Source: Selenomonadaceae bacterium
GTDB lineage: Bacteria > Bacillota > Negativicutes > Selenomonadales > Selenomonadaceae
Reading direction: 5' to 3'
Length of the DNA: 39,177 bases
Assembly (NCBI GenBank): GCA_022773425.1
Contig: JALFBM010000019.1
Coordinates: forward strand, 1 to 39,177
Under the pieces are notes generated by a model. It had not been told where the DNA came from, made no database searches, and saw only the letters and a program-made list of their open reading frames with translations. A program made the translations under genes and the position numbers. Shown here one piece after another: positions 1 to 7,769 of this stretch; within the stretch, counting starts at the first letter, position 1; each line of letters starts with the position of its first letter.

Positions 1-38
1 GCTATTTATTTTGCTACAAACATAGATTTCACAAGGCT

Positions 39-1688
39 TTACGGGTGCTCAGCACCTGCGAAGTTTGAGATATATAATCTATTAGCCAAATTTCTCACAT
101 AATTTCTCAGCGTATCTTTTATCCCCCACCGATAAAACTCCACAATATCATATACTGATTCATCATCTGCTAAAACTGCTTTCAACATTACCGGATTTTT
201 ATCGTGCCAAATCAGCCTGTCATCTGCAACCTGTGCATTTCCTGAAAGTATTTCATACCTTACAGTCTGTGAAGTTCCATATCGATAACAAGATAGCTGA
301 ACCTTCCTATCATCCTTCCGACATCCATATCTATAAATGAAATTATCATCTGCTATTATTTTAATAAATGGTTTAATCACCGTTTTACTAAATTTCGAAG
401 GGAATATTTCACAAGCAGACAAACCACCATACACTGCATCTGCTCTGACCAATTGTATGGTCAATGTCAAGACATCTTTTTTATCGATATCAACGGCCAA
501 TGGAGCGCCATTGGCCGGAAGTGGACCCACAGTAATAATATCTCCATCAGGGAATATTATGCGGATTTCCTGAACCGAAATCTTTTCCTGCATCGCCCCA
601 TACAGGTATATCCGCTCTATTTGCTGTGGCTGCGGCCATCGATATTGCAGTTGCTTTAATTTATCTTCCTGATCAGGCAGCCACAATCTATCCTGCCATT
701 GCGGAATCTCTCTATCGATATCTCTAGGATTTAGCTTCGAGAAGTGCATAACCGCTCGAATATCGCCAGAGCTCGCTGTAATATCCGCCTTATAGGCTAA
801 ATTATCAGTGCGGCGTTCCCAATAGATTTCATCGCTATTGAGTAAACCGTACGCATTCTTTTCATTATGCTGTGATGAATGCATAAAGATGGCCCGTGCT
901 AAAGGATTATCATAAAACAAGCCAGTCCTTAAATCTATGTGTACGGGAAAACGCACCCTTTTCGTCCATTGATATATGGATTTATCCATCAAGTCATAAC
1001 GATACGATTCGATCTTGCCAACTATAGGTCGTTTTGTTTCCTGCAAGTTACTAGCCGAAAAATCACGGATTGCCGTAAAACCAGTCGCGTAAGCAAAGCG
1101 TTTATACACAGCAGGATAATACGTATTATCTTTGCGGCTCAAAATATTTTCCATAGCTTGTTCAAAAACTAAAGATAGTGCCCGGTGATCTGCATGCAAA
1201 TCATAGTCTACACAAAAAACAAGCTGCGCGCCAATATCCAAAATATATTCCTGTAAATCGGCTAGAAAATTTACCCCTGTATATGGATTATGATGACTAT
1301 GCCGTATAAAATGATAATCCTCATGCCCTGCAATACCATAGGTCTCCATATGGCCTGCCGGAGAACACATCGGCTTTTCCGCATGATAGATATGTTGAGG
1401 TTTTCCTGAACCATTATACGTATCACCATAGCCAAGCAATGCATAATGCTCCGCATCAACACCTAACACTTCCAGAGCTTTTTCCGCTTCTGCAAATCGG
1501 CGTTCTGGCCGACAGTCAAAGTCGCCATTCGTGCTATACACAACAAAAACTTCTGCCCCCATTTGACGCAAGCTATAAATCATATTCCCAGCCACATTGA
1601 TTTCATCATCCGGATGCGGTGCTAATACTAGCACTCGCACACCGTGATAATCTTGCTGAAAAAAAGAATTGGCTACCGCGATGCTCAT
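39..1688 (-). CDS. PIG-L family sugar N-deacetylase with C-terminal beta-rich domain
   Basis: A 549-residue protein probably removing an acetyl group from an N-acetylated sugar or lipid-linked sugar during surface glycan synthesis. The zinc-site signature HPDDE is at residues 25-29, and the second family motif, HADH, is at 165-168 after a hydrophobic strand; these match the PIG-L/LmbE fold (about the first 250 residues). Family members are usually 220-280 residues, so roughly 300 residues are extra. The stretch near 330-440 reads as alternating beta strands resembling an F5/8-type (discoidin-like) carbohydrate-binding module; this is inferred from pattern only. The start ATG overlaps the stop of the upstream glycosyltransferase by 4 bases, so the two are translationally coupled. 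It is the last gene of the 6960-39 operon, and no terminator is visible in the 38 bases left. Base composition is AT-rich compared with genes beyond 7.2 kb. The exact substrate is unknown. Confidence 0.82.
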   Translation of the reverse strand: MSIAVANSFFQQDYHGVRVLVLAPHPDDEINVAGNMIYSLRQMGAEVFVVYSTNGDFDCRPERRFAEAEKALEVLGVDAEHYALLGYGDTYNGSGKPQHIYHAEKPMCSPAGHMETYGIAGHEDYHFIRHSHHNPYTGVNFLADLQEYILDIGAQLVFCVDYDLHADHRALSLVFEQAMENILSRKDNTYYPAVYKRFAYATGFTAIRDFSASNLQETKRPIVGKIESYRYDLMDKSIYQWTKRVRFPVHIDLRTGLFYDNPLARAIFMHSSQHNEKNAYGLLNSDEIYWERRTDNLAYKADITASSGDIRAVMHFSKLNPRDIDREIPQWQDRLWLPDQEDKLKQLQYRWPQPQQIERIYLYGAMQEKISVQEIRIIFPDGDIITVGPLPANGAPLAVDIDKKDVLTLTIQLVRADAVYGGLSACEIFPSKFSKTVIKPFIKIIADDNFIYRYGCRKDDRKVQLSCYRYGTSQTVRYEILSGNAQVADDRLIWHDKNPVMLKAVLADDESVYDIVEFYRWGIKDTLRNYVRNLANRLYISNFAGAEHP

Positions 1689-2839
1689 AGACGTAAATAA
1701 TCCTTTCCCTCAATGTCCTTGTTCATAATAATCTCATATAACTTGTCAATAACGTAGTCATAATCACAAAGACGTCTAACCAAGGATATCGCATTCGCAC
1801 GAAGCTTTTGACGCTGTTCTGGATTCTCAAACAAATAAATGATTTTTTCTGCATAAGCCTTTGCATCTTTGACCGGAACCCGATAGCCTGTTTGACCATC
1901 AAAAACCAAATCATCACAGCCGCCTATATCTGACGTCACAGGAACCAGACCACTTGCCATAGCCTCAATAAGCGAAGTAGGCAAAGCCTCATGCCAAGAG
2001 GGGAATACATAGACATCTGCCAATTGATAATAGGTCTGCGGTAAGTCCACTTCACCAGTTACCACCACGCTGTCATCTGTTTTCTTCGACAGCTTTTTTA
2101 ATTGGGCAATTAATTCTTTTTTTCCTCCTCCCACAACAAACAACTTGGCGCCAGGACATTTGACATGGACAATAGGCCAAATCTGCAATAATGTAGCAAT
2201 TCCTTTGTTCTCAACAACCCTAGCACAAAAAAGCAATACATCCGTATCATCTGTTAAATTATTCCCGACACGCAATTCATGCCGTGCCTTCAACGACAAT
2301 GGCGTATATTTTCGGGTATCTATACCATGAGCCAGAACCGTAACCTTCTTTGCTGACACATGTGCTTTCTCAATATAGCCATCACGTATTTCATGTGTCG
2401 TAGCCACATAATTATTACATGATGCCAGGATTCTATTACGCCAGCTATCCTCAGCCCGAAATATTTCAGCTTTCGCTGTAAGAGCTAACGTAACCGGTTT
2501 ATTCATAAGTTTTGCATACAGAATAACCCATACCGCAAATTTAGGTGTACCAATGATATAAAAAGCATCAAGATGACGATGCGTAGTCAGTAAGCGAACA
2601 ATTATCTCCAACCAACGAAAGGGTGCATGCAAACGCACCAAGTCAATCCCCTTGATCGTTTCACGAGACTTAGTAAACCAATAACGCTTTTTGGCCATAA
2701 TCGTAACTTCATGTCCACGCTTTATCAGCTGCAAAGCATGATTTTCCGCATGAAATTCAGCGCCACTTTTTGTTGGAATACCATTTGAGGAAAATTTCTT
2801 GCCTATGGCAAAATCTTTGACAAACAGACCTATTTTCAT
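1685..2839 (-). CDS. glycosyltransferase family 4 (GT-B fold)
   Basis: A 384-residue retaining glycosyltransferase expected to act on the cytoplasmic face of the inner membrane in LPS or O-polysaccharide assembly. The N-terminal Rossmann domain has the SGAEFHAENHA stretch at residues 25-35. The C-terminal nucleotide-sugar domain carries the family E-x7-E motif (E284 and E292, within HEALPTSLIEAMASG), followed by the GLVPVTSDIGG loop. Length is typical of the family. The start ATG has a GGAG about 8 bases upstream. The downstream PIG-L gene overlaps it by 4 bases, suggesting that transfer of an N-acetylated sugar and its deacetylation are linked (inference). It is separated from the next upstream gene by an unusual 223-base gap and is among the most AT-rich genes of the window. 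Donor and acceptor cannot be read from sequence. Confidence 0.85.
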   Translation of the reverse strand: MKIGLFVKDFAIGKKFSSNGIPTKSGAEFHAENHALQLIKRGHEVTIMAKKRYWFTKSRETIKGIDLVRLHAPFRWLEIIVRLLTTHRHLDAFYIIGTPKFAVWVILYAKLMNKPVTLALTAKAEIFRAEDSWRNRILASCNNYVATTHEIRDGYIEKAHVSAKKVTVLAHGIDTRKYTPLSLKARHELRVGNNLTDDTDVLLFCARVVENKGIATLLQIWPIVHVKCPGAKLFVVGGGKKELIAQLKKLSKKTDDSVVVTGEVDLPQTYYQLADVYVFPSWHEALPTSLIEAMASGLVPVTSDIGGCDDLVFDGQTGYRVPVKDAKAYAEKIIYLFENPEQRQKLRANAISLVRRLCDYDYVIDKLYEIIMNKDIEGKDYLRL

Positions 2840-3062
2840 TTCATCGCTCCATTACCAGTAATGACTATACATCAAAAAGCTCAGTGAATCTACAATACAA
2901 GCAAATACCCAGAACAAATGTAACAATCCATGCTAAAAATCAACAGCCCGTTCATTTGCTCTCCCCATACGCTCCATCTTTTGAATCCATCGATCAAAAT
3001 GATTGCCGATTATCCATAAATCACTTCCTTACTACATGACCATTATTCTTAGACGCCCCCGC
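2840..3062. other. 223-base intergenic gap inside the glycosyltransferase operon
   Basis: The other junctions in this operon overlap or are at most about 12 bases apart, so this AT-rich gap stands out. I see no ORF of useful length, no terminator hairpin with a U-tract and no convincing sigma-70 promoter. On the minus strand one short frame (about 30 codons, between two stops, ending NERAVDF) reads like amphipathic protein and might be the remnant of a lost gene, but it is too short to call. The gap coincides with the boundary of the strongest AT-rich block. Confidence 0.5.
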
Positions 3063-4112
3063 TCATCCCAGCAATGCCACGCACTGCTTATATACCATTT
3101 CCGGGGTCACATGCCACAGACAGTTCGGTTTCGGATTACTGGGACATTCGTCAGCGCGGCACGTACACGGACAGCATGGCTCCTGACTGGTCAGGACACG
3201 GGCATTTTCATTGATCGGGTGCCAGCGCTTCGGACTGGTACAGCCATACATCGTCACCATCGGGATGCCAGTTGTGGCTGCTATATGAGTAGCGCCGGTG
3301 TCTACAGTCACGAGCAAGTCTGCCCGGCTGAGCAGTGCCGCCAGATCAACCAACCCCGTCTCACCGCAGAAGTTCATAGCTGGCTGGCGCATAGCGGCGA
3401 TGACTTCGTCGGCATAGGAGCGGTCATTTGGCGCACCGACAATAAAAAAGGCCGCATCGTATCTGGCCGCCAGTTCATCCACCACCTTGGCGAAATATTC
3501 CTTCGGCCAGGTTTTCAATTCAAACGTTCCCTTAACGCAAAGAGCTATTTTTTTCTGCGCTTTCGGCAGCCATTGAAGAAGCTCCTCTGCCTTTCCTTTC
3601 GATGAGGGCGTAAGCCGGGAAAAGGCCGGTACTTCATGACCAGTCTGACCGGTAAAGCCGCGCACGATGGCTTGATAGGTTTCTGCCTGCAGTGTCGTTT
3701 CCAAATCATGACGGATGGAGACGACGTCTGTATACAACCAGGTCACCTTACTCGGCTTATCATCAAAGACGCGATCCGGACCGACACGAACGGGAATCCC
3801 GGCCAGCCAGCAAAGAAGTGCCGGCCGCAGCTTACGGTCAAACGATACCGACAAATCAAAGTGCCGGTTCTTGATCTCTTTGACCATATCCAGCATCTTG
3901 CCCAGAGAGTTTTCTTTGGCCTTATACTGAAACAGAATCACATCATCGATAACCGGATTATTTTCCACGGCTTCCCGCACGACGGGCTTGACCAATATAG
4001 TGATTTTGGCTTCCGGATACGCCTTCTTCAATAAAGCAACCGCACTCGTTGTCAAGACCACGTCGCCTAAGTTAACCAAAGCATTGACTAAAATATTCTT
4101 ATACTGCTTCAT
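3063..4112 (-). CDS. glycosyltransferase family 9, LPS heptosyltransferase-like
   Basis: A 349-residue GT9 enzyme, the family that transfers heptose from ADP-heptose to the LPS inner core at the inner membrane. It opens with the family pattern NALVNLGDVVLTTSAV near residues 10-25, and the C-terminal domain holds DTGATHIAA at 271-279, the equivalent of the D-S/T-G-P-x-H donor site, followed by the P-x-V-x-x-Y/F-G loop. A cysteine-rich tail (CCPCTC, then C and C near 320-335) is also seen in several WaaF/WaaQ-like proteins. Its start overlaps nothing upstream but its ATG lies inside the stop region of the DUF535 gene (4-base overlap at 4109-4112). It is the third GT9 of the window and sits in the AT-richer operon, so it may modify the core rather than build it. 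The exact linkage is unknown. Confidence 0.85.
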   Translation of the reverse strand: MKQYKNILVNALVNLGDVVLTTSAVALLKKAYPEAKITILVKPVVREAVENNPVIDDVILFQYKAKENSLGKMLDMVKEIKNRHFDLSVSFDRKLRPALLCWLAGIPVRVGPDRVFDDKPSKVTWLYTDVVSIRHDLETTLQAETYQAIVRGFTGQTGHEVPAFSRLTPSSKGKAEELLQWLPKAQKKIALCVKGTFELKTWPKEYFAKVVDELAARYDAAFFIVGAPNDRSYADEVIAAMRQPAMNFCGETGLVDLAALLSRADLLVTVDTGATHIAATTGIPMVTMYGCTSPKRWHPINENARVLTSQEPCCPCTCRADECPSNPKPNCLWHVTPEMVYKQCVALLG

Positions 4113-5014
4113 TTCAATATGTTCTCCATATTCGCGGCAATCTGCCTGTCCACATCATCCTGAAAGGCAAACCGACGACGATAGACGGCACGCTTGCGCG
4201 TGGGGACTTCGTCCATGGCTTTACGTTGCTCCGTAAGCGGCAGCTCGTAAAAGCGAGGATCGGCAGTGAGAGAACCGCCGCATTCCTCCCAAAAAGCACC
4301 AAAGTTAGTTTTAAGCTTACGGTCACTGCGCATGTGATTCATAGCATAATAGCCCTCATTGCTCACCGCATAAATATGCCTGACCTTTAAGGACCGCGCC
4401 ACAGCCTGCATCATGTAGAGTATGAGGTTCTTCGTGCGGTATCGATGGGAGCGCTTGGTAATATCCTTGATAATGTCCCGGGCGTGTTCCATGTTCGGTC
4501 CCTGCATAGCACCAATCCACATCACCGTTTCATCATTGTTATCATAGCCGAACCAAAACATCATTTGATACAAATCGTCTTTATCTAGTGTCATCTTCAA
4601 AGACATCATGCCCTCTTTACGCTGACCAGGTTCAAATGTAAGCACGGTCTTCCAATCAATATCCTTCTCTGCTGAGTCCCACACTAAATAATTGCCATCG
4701 AATCCTCCAAGCAATACTACCCATTTTTTACAAAACTTTTTCTGCAAAATCTCAAAATGTTTATGTACCAATTCGCAACGTTCTTCAAAAGTTGAACCGG
4801 CATAGAAAAAAGCCCTCGTCACCTGCTCCATAGGGAACGGATTTTTTTCTAATATTTTTCGACGCTGTTCATCTTCCTGGAAAAATAGCCACAATTTTTT
4901 CATAGCCGGATAATGAATCAGCGAGCGGCCTAAAAATACGATCAGCCGATGAAGTTCCCGCGGATTGCTGGTGTCATAGATCTGTTTGCCTAGATTCAAT
5001 ATCTCTCCTATCAT
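4109..5014 (-). CDS. VirK/YbjX family protein (DUF535)
   Basis: A 301-residue soluble protein that I recognise as the DUF535 (VirK/YbjX) family from its overall pattern: an N-terminal helical segment, the AFFYAGSTFEERCELVHKHF region near residues 68-88, the G-x-MSLKMTLD strand near 135-145, the ARDIIKDITKRSHRYRTKN stretch near 178-197, and a tail rich in K/R. No signal peptide or membrane segment is visible. Enterobacterial members have been linked to outer-membrane and LPS remodelling and peptide resistance, but the biochemical activity is not established. Here it is locked into a glycosyltransferase operon, with 4-base overlaps on both sides (4109-4112 and 5011-5014), which supports a role in LPS or surface glycan metabolism. 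No catalytic site can be assigned. Confidence 0.75.
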   Translation of the reverse strand: MIGEILNLGKQIYDTSNPRELHRLIVFLGRSLIHYPAMKKLWLFFQEDEQRRKILEKNPFPMEQVTRAFFYAGSTFEERCELVHKHFEILQKKFCKKWVVLLGGFDGNYLVWDSAEKDIDWKTVLTFEPGQRKEGMMSLKMTLDKDDLYQMMFWFGYDNNDETVMWIGAMQGPNMEHARDIIKDITKRSHRYRTKNLILYMMQAVARSLKVRHIYAVSNEGYYAMNHMRSDRKLKTNFGAFWEECGGSLTADPRFYELPLTEQRKAMDEVPTRKRAVYRRRFAFQDDVDRQIAANMENILK

Positions 5015-5790
5015 ATCTCGTCTCCTACGTGCTCGTTCTTTTTGTCTAAATAATAAAGTTTTACATATTTTGCCATCGTATAGAAGTAATGGAAGCAGGC
5101 GAGTACAAAGCCAATGCGACCATCACGCCAGCCGCCCCGCAGGAAATACATGCGAAACGAAGCCCAAAGAGGGTGCAGGATAAAGTCAATCAAATGGGCT
5201 TTCTTTCCCTGTTCCTGCATTTTTTCCGCTGCCAGCGTCGTATAGAAATTCAGTTTATTGAAATAGTGGTTCCAGTCCCGATATGGATAGTGGATAATAT
5301 GCTCTGAACTTGGCAGTTTTACCTCTTCATAATCATGATGGAACTGCGGATGTACAAAGCCAGTCACATAAGTTCCCTTGGCTGGCAACAAGCGCACTAC
5401 ATAGTCAGGGAACCAGCCGCCATGACGAAGGGGCTGATTCCAGAAGTAATTGAGCCGCGCATTGCAATAGGCATAGCGGCGGTCGTCTTTCGCTACGAGC
5501 TTCTGTATCTTCTCAGCCAGCCGTTTTGACACACGCTCGTCGGCATCCAGAAAATAAATCCATTCGTGACTGGCCTGCTGGATAGCAAACGTCTGCTGTC
5601 CGCCCCAGTTGCCATCAAGAGCGTGCTGTATGACCTTTGCCCCCATCCCCCGACTGATTTCCGCTGTCCGATCGGAGCTAAAATCGTCAATGACAATGAC
5701 TTCATCAGCAAAACGCACGCTGCGCAGACAATCAGCAATGTTCTTTTCTTCATTCTTGGCTAATATCAATACCGTTAATTTGGCGGACAT
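5011..5790 (-). CDS. glycosyltransferase family 2, WaaE/KdtX-like LPS core transferase
   Basis: A 259-residue GT-A enzyme. The N-terminal pattern LTVLILAKNEEKNIADCL (residues 5-22), the IDDFSSDRT nucleotide-binding strand (34-42), and the metal-binding D-A-D at 82-84 in FLDADERVS are all in place. The stretches around GGWFPDYVVRLLP and GFVHPQFHH match the WaaE/KdtX subgroup, which adds a beta-linked glucose (or similar sugar) to heptose I of the LPS inner core. The C-terminal third is basic and aromatic (YFLRGGWRDGR and after), as in membrane-associated members. Start ATG at 5790 has GGAG a few bases upstream; it follows the upstream GT by 12 bases and overlaps the DUF535 gene by 4. Sugar specificity is inferred from family resemblance only. 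Confidence 0.85.
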   Translation of the reverse strand: MSAKLTVLILAKNEEKNIADCLRSVRFADEVIVIDDFSSDRTAEISRGMGAKVIQHALDGNWGGQQTFAIQQASHEWIYFLDADERVSKRLAEKIQKLVAKDDRRYAYCNARLNYFWNQPLRHGGWFPDYVVRLLPAKGTYVTGFVHPQFHHDYEEVKLPSSEHIIHYPYRDWNHYFNKLNFYTTLAAEKMQEQGKKAHLIDFILHPLWASFRMYFLRGGWRDGRIGFVLACFHYFYTMAKYVKLYYLDKKNEHVGDEI

Positions 5791-5802
5791 TCGATACTCC
5801 TT

Positions 5803-6960
5803 TTATTCATAAAAAATACGTTCCAATCGTTTCACAAAAGCCTCAGGGGAATATTCCACTGCCGCTTTTTGCAGTTCTTGCTGATACATAGGCTCCATCT
5901 CATCATAGGTATTGATGAAATGCTCCAATGCTGACTGCAAGTTGCCCATATCGCCACTTTTAAACAGTTCCCCGATACGAAAAGCTTCAAAGACCTCCGG
6001 ATTCATGTCATCGCTGGCTACAACTGGTTTATGGAAGCCAATCGCGGTAAAAAGCATGCCGCCCCAATGGTAACGGTAGCGCGGGGCCGAATAGGGCATG
6101 AGCAGAGCATCGACGCTTAGGATCGCTCGCTGCCATTCCGCACCGATCAGCCCCTTGTGCAGGAACTCGATGCCCTCATGACCGCTGTATTTCCTGATGA
6201 TCCGCTCGAAATCCTCCGCATCTTCCGGGTGCATGGTCGCCCCCTGAACGAGAAGTTTCACGGGGCGTGTATAATGTCCCCTCAGATAGACCTGCAGAAA
6301 ATCTTCCAGTCTTTTCTCGCGGCGATACTGACCAAAAAAACCGATGATGAGCGGCCGGTCGGCACCCTCTGAAGCCATGCGATTCTCCACCATTTCCTCC
6401 GGCGTCAAATCACGGGGTACAAAGGTTGGCGGATAAATCGTGCGGATGTTTTTCCGCTTTTCACCAAATATATCATCCGAGAAGGTCAATACCGTCGGCC
6501 GGATGTTTGGATAATCCTCAAGTTTTTTCGCAGCCTTGAGGAATTTTGGGGCTTCCCCAGGATTGATACCATGCAAAATAAAAATGATAGGCACCGGCGA
6601 ATGGCGTAATGCACTTTTAGCAATAGCGCGCAGATAGCGATAGGTCGACGTGGGGATGATGATCGCATCCATTTCGCCGCGCTTTGCTGCTTCGTACAGC
6701 TGACGATACCAGCTCATGCGATGGATTTCACGCTTTACCGTACGCAGGAGCTTTCGTATACCAGTAACCCCGCTGTACGAAACCACCCGGCCTCGCAGCT
6801 CATGAACCGGCACATGGTAGTCCATGCTGAACTGAAATCCTTCTGGTACATAAAAAAAAACCGTATGCCCTAATTTCTGAAATTCCTCTACGATAATACG
6901 ATCAAAATCGACTTCATGTCCGCCTGGTGTCATGATGTTTTCAAATATTGCCAAACGCAT
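5803..6960 (-). CDS. GT-B glycosyltransferase (GT1/GT4-like)
   Basis: A 385-residue protein with two Rossmann-like halves. The N-terminal half has the G-G-H-E-x-D start typical of glycosyltransferases (MTPGGHEVDFDR near residues 10-21). The C-terminal half begins with LIIGFFGQYRREKRLEDFL, the family's donor-domain strand and loop, and includes FLHKGLIGAEWQRAILSVDALLMPYS near 265-290. The classical E-x7-E of GT4 is not obvious near RYHWGGMLFTAIGFHKPVVAS, so specificity and even retaining chemistry are uncertain. It is the first gene of the 6960-39 operon and follows an extended -10 promoter. The SD (GGGAG) is about 11 bases before the ATG. It probably adds a sugar to the LPS outer core or O-chain. 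Confidence 0.78.
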   Translation of the reverse strand: MRLAIFENIMTPGGHEVDFDRIIVEEFQKLGHTVFFYVPEGFQFSMDYHVPVHELRGRVVSYSGVTGIRKLLRTVKREIHRMSWYRQLYEAAKRGEMDAIIIPTSTYRYLRAIAKSALRHSPVPIIFILHGINPGEAPKFLKAAKKLEDYPNIRPTVLTFSDDIFGEKRKNIRTIYPPTFVPRDLTPEEMVENRMASEGADRPLIIGFFGQYRREKRLEDFLQVYLRGHYTRPVKLLVQGATMHPEDAEDFERIIRKYSGHEGIEFLHKGLIGAEWQRAILSVDALLMPYSAPRYRYHWGGMLFTAIGFHKPVVASDDMNPEVFEAFRIGELFKSGDMGNLQSALEHFINTYDEMEPMYQQELQKAAVEYSPEAFVKRLERIFYE

Positions 6961-6998
6961 GTCTGCCGTCGCTCCCTACATTAATTTTCTAAACTAGT

Positions 6999-7007
6999 AT
7001 TATACCA
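6999..7007 (-). promoter_or_regulatory. extended -10 promoter for the glycosyltransferase operon
   Basis: On the minus strand the sequence reads TGGTATAAT, an extended -10 element, about 40 bases before the ATG at 6960. No good -35 hexamer lies 16-18 bases upstream; the region is a T-rich stretch, which is tolerable for extended -10 promoters. It is the only strong candidate between the terminator at 7079-7120 and the operon. Confidence 0.55.
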
Positions 7008-7078
7008 TAACTATATAAAAAAAGCTTTATCTCTCCACCTGCCAACCGGTTTTCATATCTTTATTTGCACAGCAAAAT

Positions 7079-7120
7079 CCCTCCTGTTTGTCGTTTTCGT
7101 TCGACAACAGGAGGGGTTTT
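7079..7120. terminator. bidirectional rho-independent terminator
   Basis: CCCTCCTGTT(T)GTCG pairs with CGACAACAGGAGGG, a 14-bp stem with one bulged base and an 8-base loop. It is followed by GTTTT on the plus strand and by ATTTT on the minus strand. On the minus strand it closes the LPS core operon after gmhB and insulates it from the glycosyltransferase operon that starts at 6960. Confidence 0.85.
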
Positions 7121-7199
7121 ATTCCTTACGGACTATGTTTTTCATCAGCCAGCTTTTTTCCGCTCAGCAGGAACGCTCTGACTGTCGGGGAAGCACTCT

Positions 7200-7769
7200 T
7201 CACAGCCTGCCTTTTACGCAGGCGAGCAGGCTGCCGGATCGATAGCGAATGCCTGTCAGCCCTGCTCTTGCAGCACATTCCATGTCGCCATCGCTGTCGC
7301 CAACAAAATACGACTTGGTGCGGTCGATGGAAAAGCGGGCGCAGGCGGCGTCGATGAGGCCGGTGGCGGGCTTGCGGCAGCTGCAGACCTTGCGGTACGC
7401 GGGGAGCTTTGCCTCTGGATGATGCGGACAGTAGTAGAGCGCATCGAGGTGCGCGCCGATTTTGGCGAGCTCGCCGTTCATCCAGCCGTAGAGATCCCGC
7501 ACGGCATGTTCTGGATAGTAGCCGCGGGCGACACCGGACTGGTTCGTGATGAGGATGGCGAGGAAGCCCTTGTCGTTGACGTATTTAATGGTTTCTCTAG
7601 CCTCTGGCGTCCAGAGGAAGTCCTGCGGTCGATGCAGGTAGTGGATATCGATGTTCAATGTACCGTCGCGATCGAAAAAGACGGCGCACTTCTTCTCTGC
7701 GCTCTCCGCCTCACCGCGGCCCCCTTCCTCCGACCGAAGGGGGGTGCTGTGCTGCGCTTTATTTTCCAT
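7200..7769 (-). CDS. gmhB: D-glycero-D-manno-heptose-1,7-bisphosphate 7-phosphatase
   Basis: A 189-residue HAD-family phosphatase that removes the 7-phosphate from heptose bisphosphate, the step between the heptose kinase and the adenylyltransferase of the ADP-heptose pathway (cytoplasm). The nucleophile motif is FFDRDGTLN with D33 and D35; the GmhB zinc loop is present as CPHH followed by CSC further on, and the GDSDGDME motif supplies the distal acidic pair. The start ATG overlaps the end of hldD by 11 bases and is the only start codon before the catalytic core. The 27-residue head before the first strand is unusual for the family, and about a third of it is encoded by a GC-rich palindrome (see 7720-7743). 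It is the last gene of the LPS core operon. The anomer it prefers cannot be told from sequence alone; the ADP-heptose context favours the beta form. Confidence 0.9.
   Translation of the reverse strand: MENKAQHSTPLRSEEGGRGEAESAEKKCAVFFDRDGTLNIDIHYLHRPQDFLWTPEARETIKYVNDKGFLAILITNQSGVARGYYPEHAVRDLYGWMNGELAKIGAHLDALYYCPHHPEAKLPAYRKVCSCRKPATGLIDAACARFSIDRTKSYFVGDSDGDMECAARAGLTGIRYRSGSLLACVKGRL
7720..7743. repeat. GC-rich palindrome inside the gmhB 5' end
   Basis: CCCCCTTC and GAAGGGGG form an 8-bp perfect inverted repeat with an 8-base loop. It lies in frame in the part of gmhB that encodes the extra N-terminal residues TPLRSEEGG, upstream of the first catalytic strand. It looks like a small interspersed palindromic element captured within a reading frame; that interpretation is an inference, since only this copy is seen in the window. 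Confidence 0.5.
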
